6,418 nucleotides of DNA, taken from positions 1 through 6,418 of the forward strand of contig JASBSE010000349.1 in the NCBI GenBank assembly GCA_030149115.1, given 5' to 3'. Shown in pieces: positions 5,866 to 6,418 of the stretch. How positions within the stretch are numbered: the first letter of the stretch is position 1; each line of letters begins with the position of its first letter. Origin of the DNA: Winogradskyella sp. (GTDB lineage: Bacteria > Bacteroidota > Bacteroidia > Flavobacteriales > Flavobacteriaceae). The position numbers and the translations under genes were made by a program. The notes beneath the pieces are model-generated. The model worked only from the letters and a program-made list of their open reading frames with translations, was not told where the DNA came from and did not search any database.

Positions 5866-5897
5866 CAAATATAATCTAAACTGAGTTTAGATAACAA
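5866..5897 (-). promoter_or_regulatory. Bacteroidota-type promoter of the four-gene operon
   Basis: On the minus strand, TTG (5897-5895) is followed by a 21-base spacer and then TATATTTG (5873-5866), an exact match to the -7 consensus TAnnTTTG. The spacing is within the 17-23 range used by primary-sigma promoters of this phylum. Transcription would begin about 5-8 bases further on, near 5860, leaving a short AT-rich leader before the acetyltransferase ATG at 5842. There is no Shine-Dalgarno in the leader. Confidence 0.62.
5874..5892. promoter_or_regulatory. 19-base perfect palindrome inside the promoter spacer (candidate operator)
   Basis: ATCTAAACT-G-AGTTTAGAT: two perfect 9-base arms around one central base. 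It starts next to the -7 element and stops two bases short of the -33 element of the minus-strand promoter, so a dimeric regulator bound here would cover the polymerase contact region and block transcription of the acetyltransferase operon. It lies 80 bases before the fbp ATG and could also serve that gene. No gene ends nearby and no T-run follows, which argues against a terminator. The regulator is unknown. Confidence 0.55.
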
Positions 5898-5972
5898 TTT
5901 ATTTAAATCACGAAAACGTTATAGTTTGTTAAAAAATGCGATATTTGTTGCAGTTAACCAATATAAAGCTTC

Positions 5973-6418
5973 ATGTCTCAACGCAAACAAACCCTTGGTG
6001 AATTTATAATTGAAAACCAAGCATCCTTTAAATATACATCAGGAGAACTTTCTCGTCTTATTAATTCTATTAGACTTGCTGCCAAGGTAGTAAATCATGA
6101 AGTCAACAAAGCTGGTTTAGTTGATATTCTTGGAGCTGCTGGAGACACCAACGTACAAGGAGAAGATCAGCAGAAGTTAGATGTATATGCTAATACCAAG
6201 TTTATACAAACCATGACCAAAAGAAACATTGTTTGTGGTATTGCCAGTGAAGAAGAAGATGACTTTATAGCTATAAACAGCCAAGATGAAAACCACCAAA
6301 ATAAATATGTGGTTTTGATAGATCCTTTAGACGGTTCTTCAAACATTGATGTTAATGTTTCTGTAGGAACTATTTTTTCTATTTACAGACGTGTAACTCC
6401 TGTAGGAACACCTGTTAC
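5973..6418 (+). CDS. fbp: Fructose-1,6-bisphosphatase class I, 5' part (runs off the window)
   Basis: The frame is open from ATG 5973 to the window end: 148 codons plus two bases, about 44% of the usual ~335 residues. It hydrolyses fructose 1,6-bisphosphate to fructose 6-phosphate and phosphate, the committed step of gluconeogenesis; cytoplasmic, Mg-dependent. By eye it is close to E. coli Fbp: 'TLGEFIIENQ' (7-16), 'NKAGLVDILGAAG' (45-57), 'NVQGEDQQKLDVYAN' (60-74), 'GIASEEEDD' (89-97), 'YVVLIDPLDGSSNIDVNVSV' (112-131), 'GTIFSIYRRVTPVGTPV'. The metal ligands are present: Glu93, Glu94, Asp117, Asp120. The N-terminal 'TSGELSRLI' segment corresponds to the region of the AMP site in class I enzymes, so AMP inhibition is plausible. 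Divergent from the acetyltransferase/aspartate kinase operon with 130 bases between starts. Its own promoter is unclear: the best -7-like site is GATATTTG (5940-5947, one mismatch) without a good upstream partner. The missing 3' part is a window effect and not a broken gene. Confidence 0.97.
   Translation, partial: MSQRKQTLGEFIIENQASFKYTSGELSRLINSIRLAAKVVNHEVNKAGLVDILGAAGDTNVQGEDQQKLDVYANTKFIQTMTKRNIVCGIASEEEDDFIAINSQDENHQNKYVVLIDPLDGSSNIDVNVSVGTIFSIYRRVTPVGTPV

Noticed and set aside
5652..5879. Plus-strand open frame over the start of the acetyltransferase and its promoter
   Set aside because: Antisense to a conserved GNAT gene and runs through its promoter; no family likeness.
1260..5888. 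Shared 8-mer TCTGAGTTT/CTGAGTTT between the terminator stem and the promoter palindrome
   Set aside because: A short AT-rich match between elements of different role; expected by chance and not a repeat family.
5940..5947. GATATTTG as -7 element of fbp
   Set aside because: One mismatch to TAnnTTTG and no TTG at the right distance (the nearest TTTG is only 11 bases upstream); too weak to list as a feature.
1..6418. Mobile elements, CRISPR, tRNA/rRNA, defence genes
   Set aside because: No transposase, direct-repeat array, terminal inverted repeats or tRNA-like cloverleaf was seen; nearly all sequence is accounted for by conserved chromosomal genes.

Overview
This AT-rich window of dense, closely packed chromosomal genes looks like it comes from a member of the Flavobacteriaceae (Bacteroidota). 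The evidence is the low-GC codon use, an almost complete lack of Shine-Dalgarno sequences, a Bacteroidota-type promoter (TTG-N21-TATATTTG), a secreted protein with a CarboxypepD_reg-like domain, and a fused OlsF-type ornithine/amino-acid lipid synthase. Nothing in it suggests a phage, transposon, CRISPR array or recent transfer, and there is no gap of more than about 130 bases between genes.

Left part, plus strand (1-1274): the 3' end of a DUF1801-family gene, cut by the window edge, is followed after one base by a VOC/glyoxalase-fold gene. After a further 56 bases comes a very charged, repeat-built helical protein resembling group 3 LEA proteins. A strong hairpin with a T-run ends this block. 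The same hairpin lies over the 3' end of the facing minus-strand gene, whose stop codon is in the loop.

Centre and right, minus strand (5842 down to 1253): four tightly linked genes look like one operon. In order of transcription they are an SSAT-like GNAT acetyltransferase, a monofunctional aspartate kinase (14-base overlap), the two-domain acyltransferase OlsF (19-base gap), and a secreted protein with an N-terminal CarboxypepD_reg-like domain (11-base overlap). The operon joins entry into the lysine/threonine/methionine pathway, acetylation of an amine, synthesis of an amino-acid-containing membrane lipid, and an envelope protein. Why these belong together is not known to me.

Right edge, plus strand (5973-6418): the first 148 codons of fbp, class I fructose-1,6-bisphosphatase, divergent from the operon. 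The 130-base divergent intergenic region holds the best promoter in the window, and a perfect 19-base palindrome fills almost the whole spacer between its two elements. That is a good candidate operator.

Most of the window is ordinary housekeeping and lipid-metabolism sequence. I do not see a new defence or mobile system. The points most worth checking are the operator-like palindrome, the make-up of the four-gene operon, the LEA-like repeat protein, and the shortened regulatory end of the aspartate kinase.
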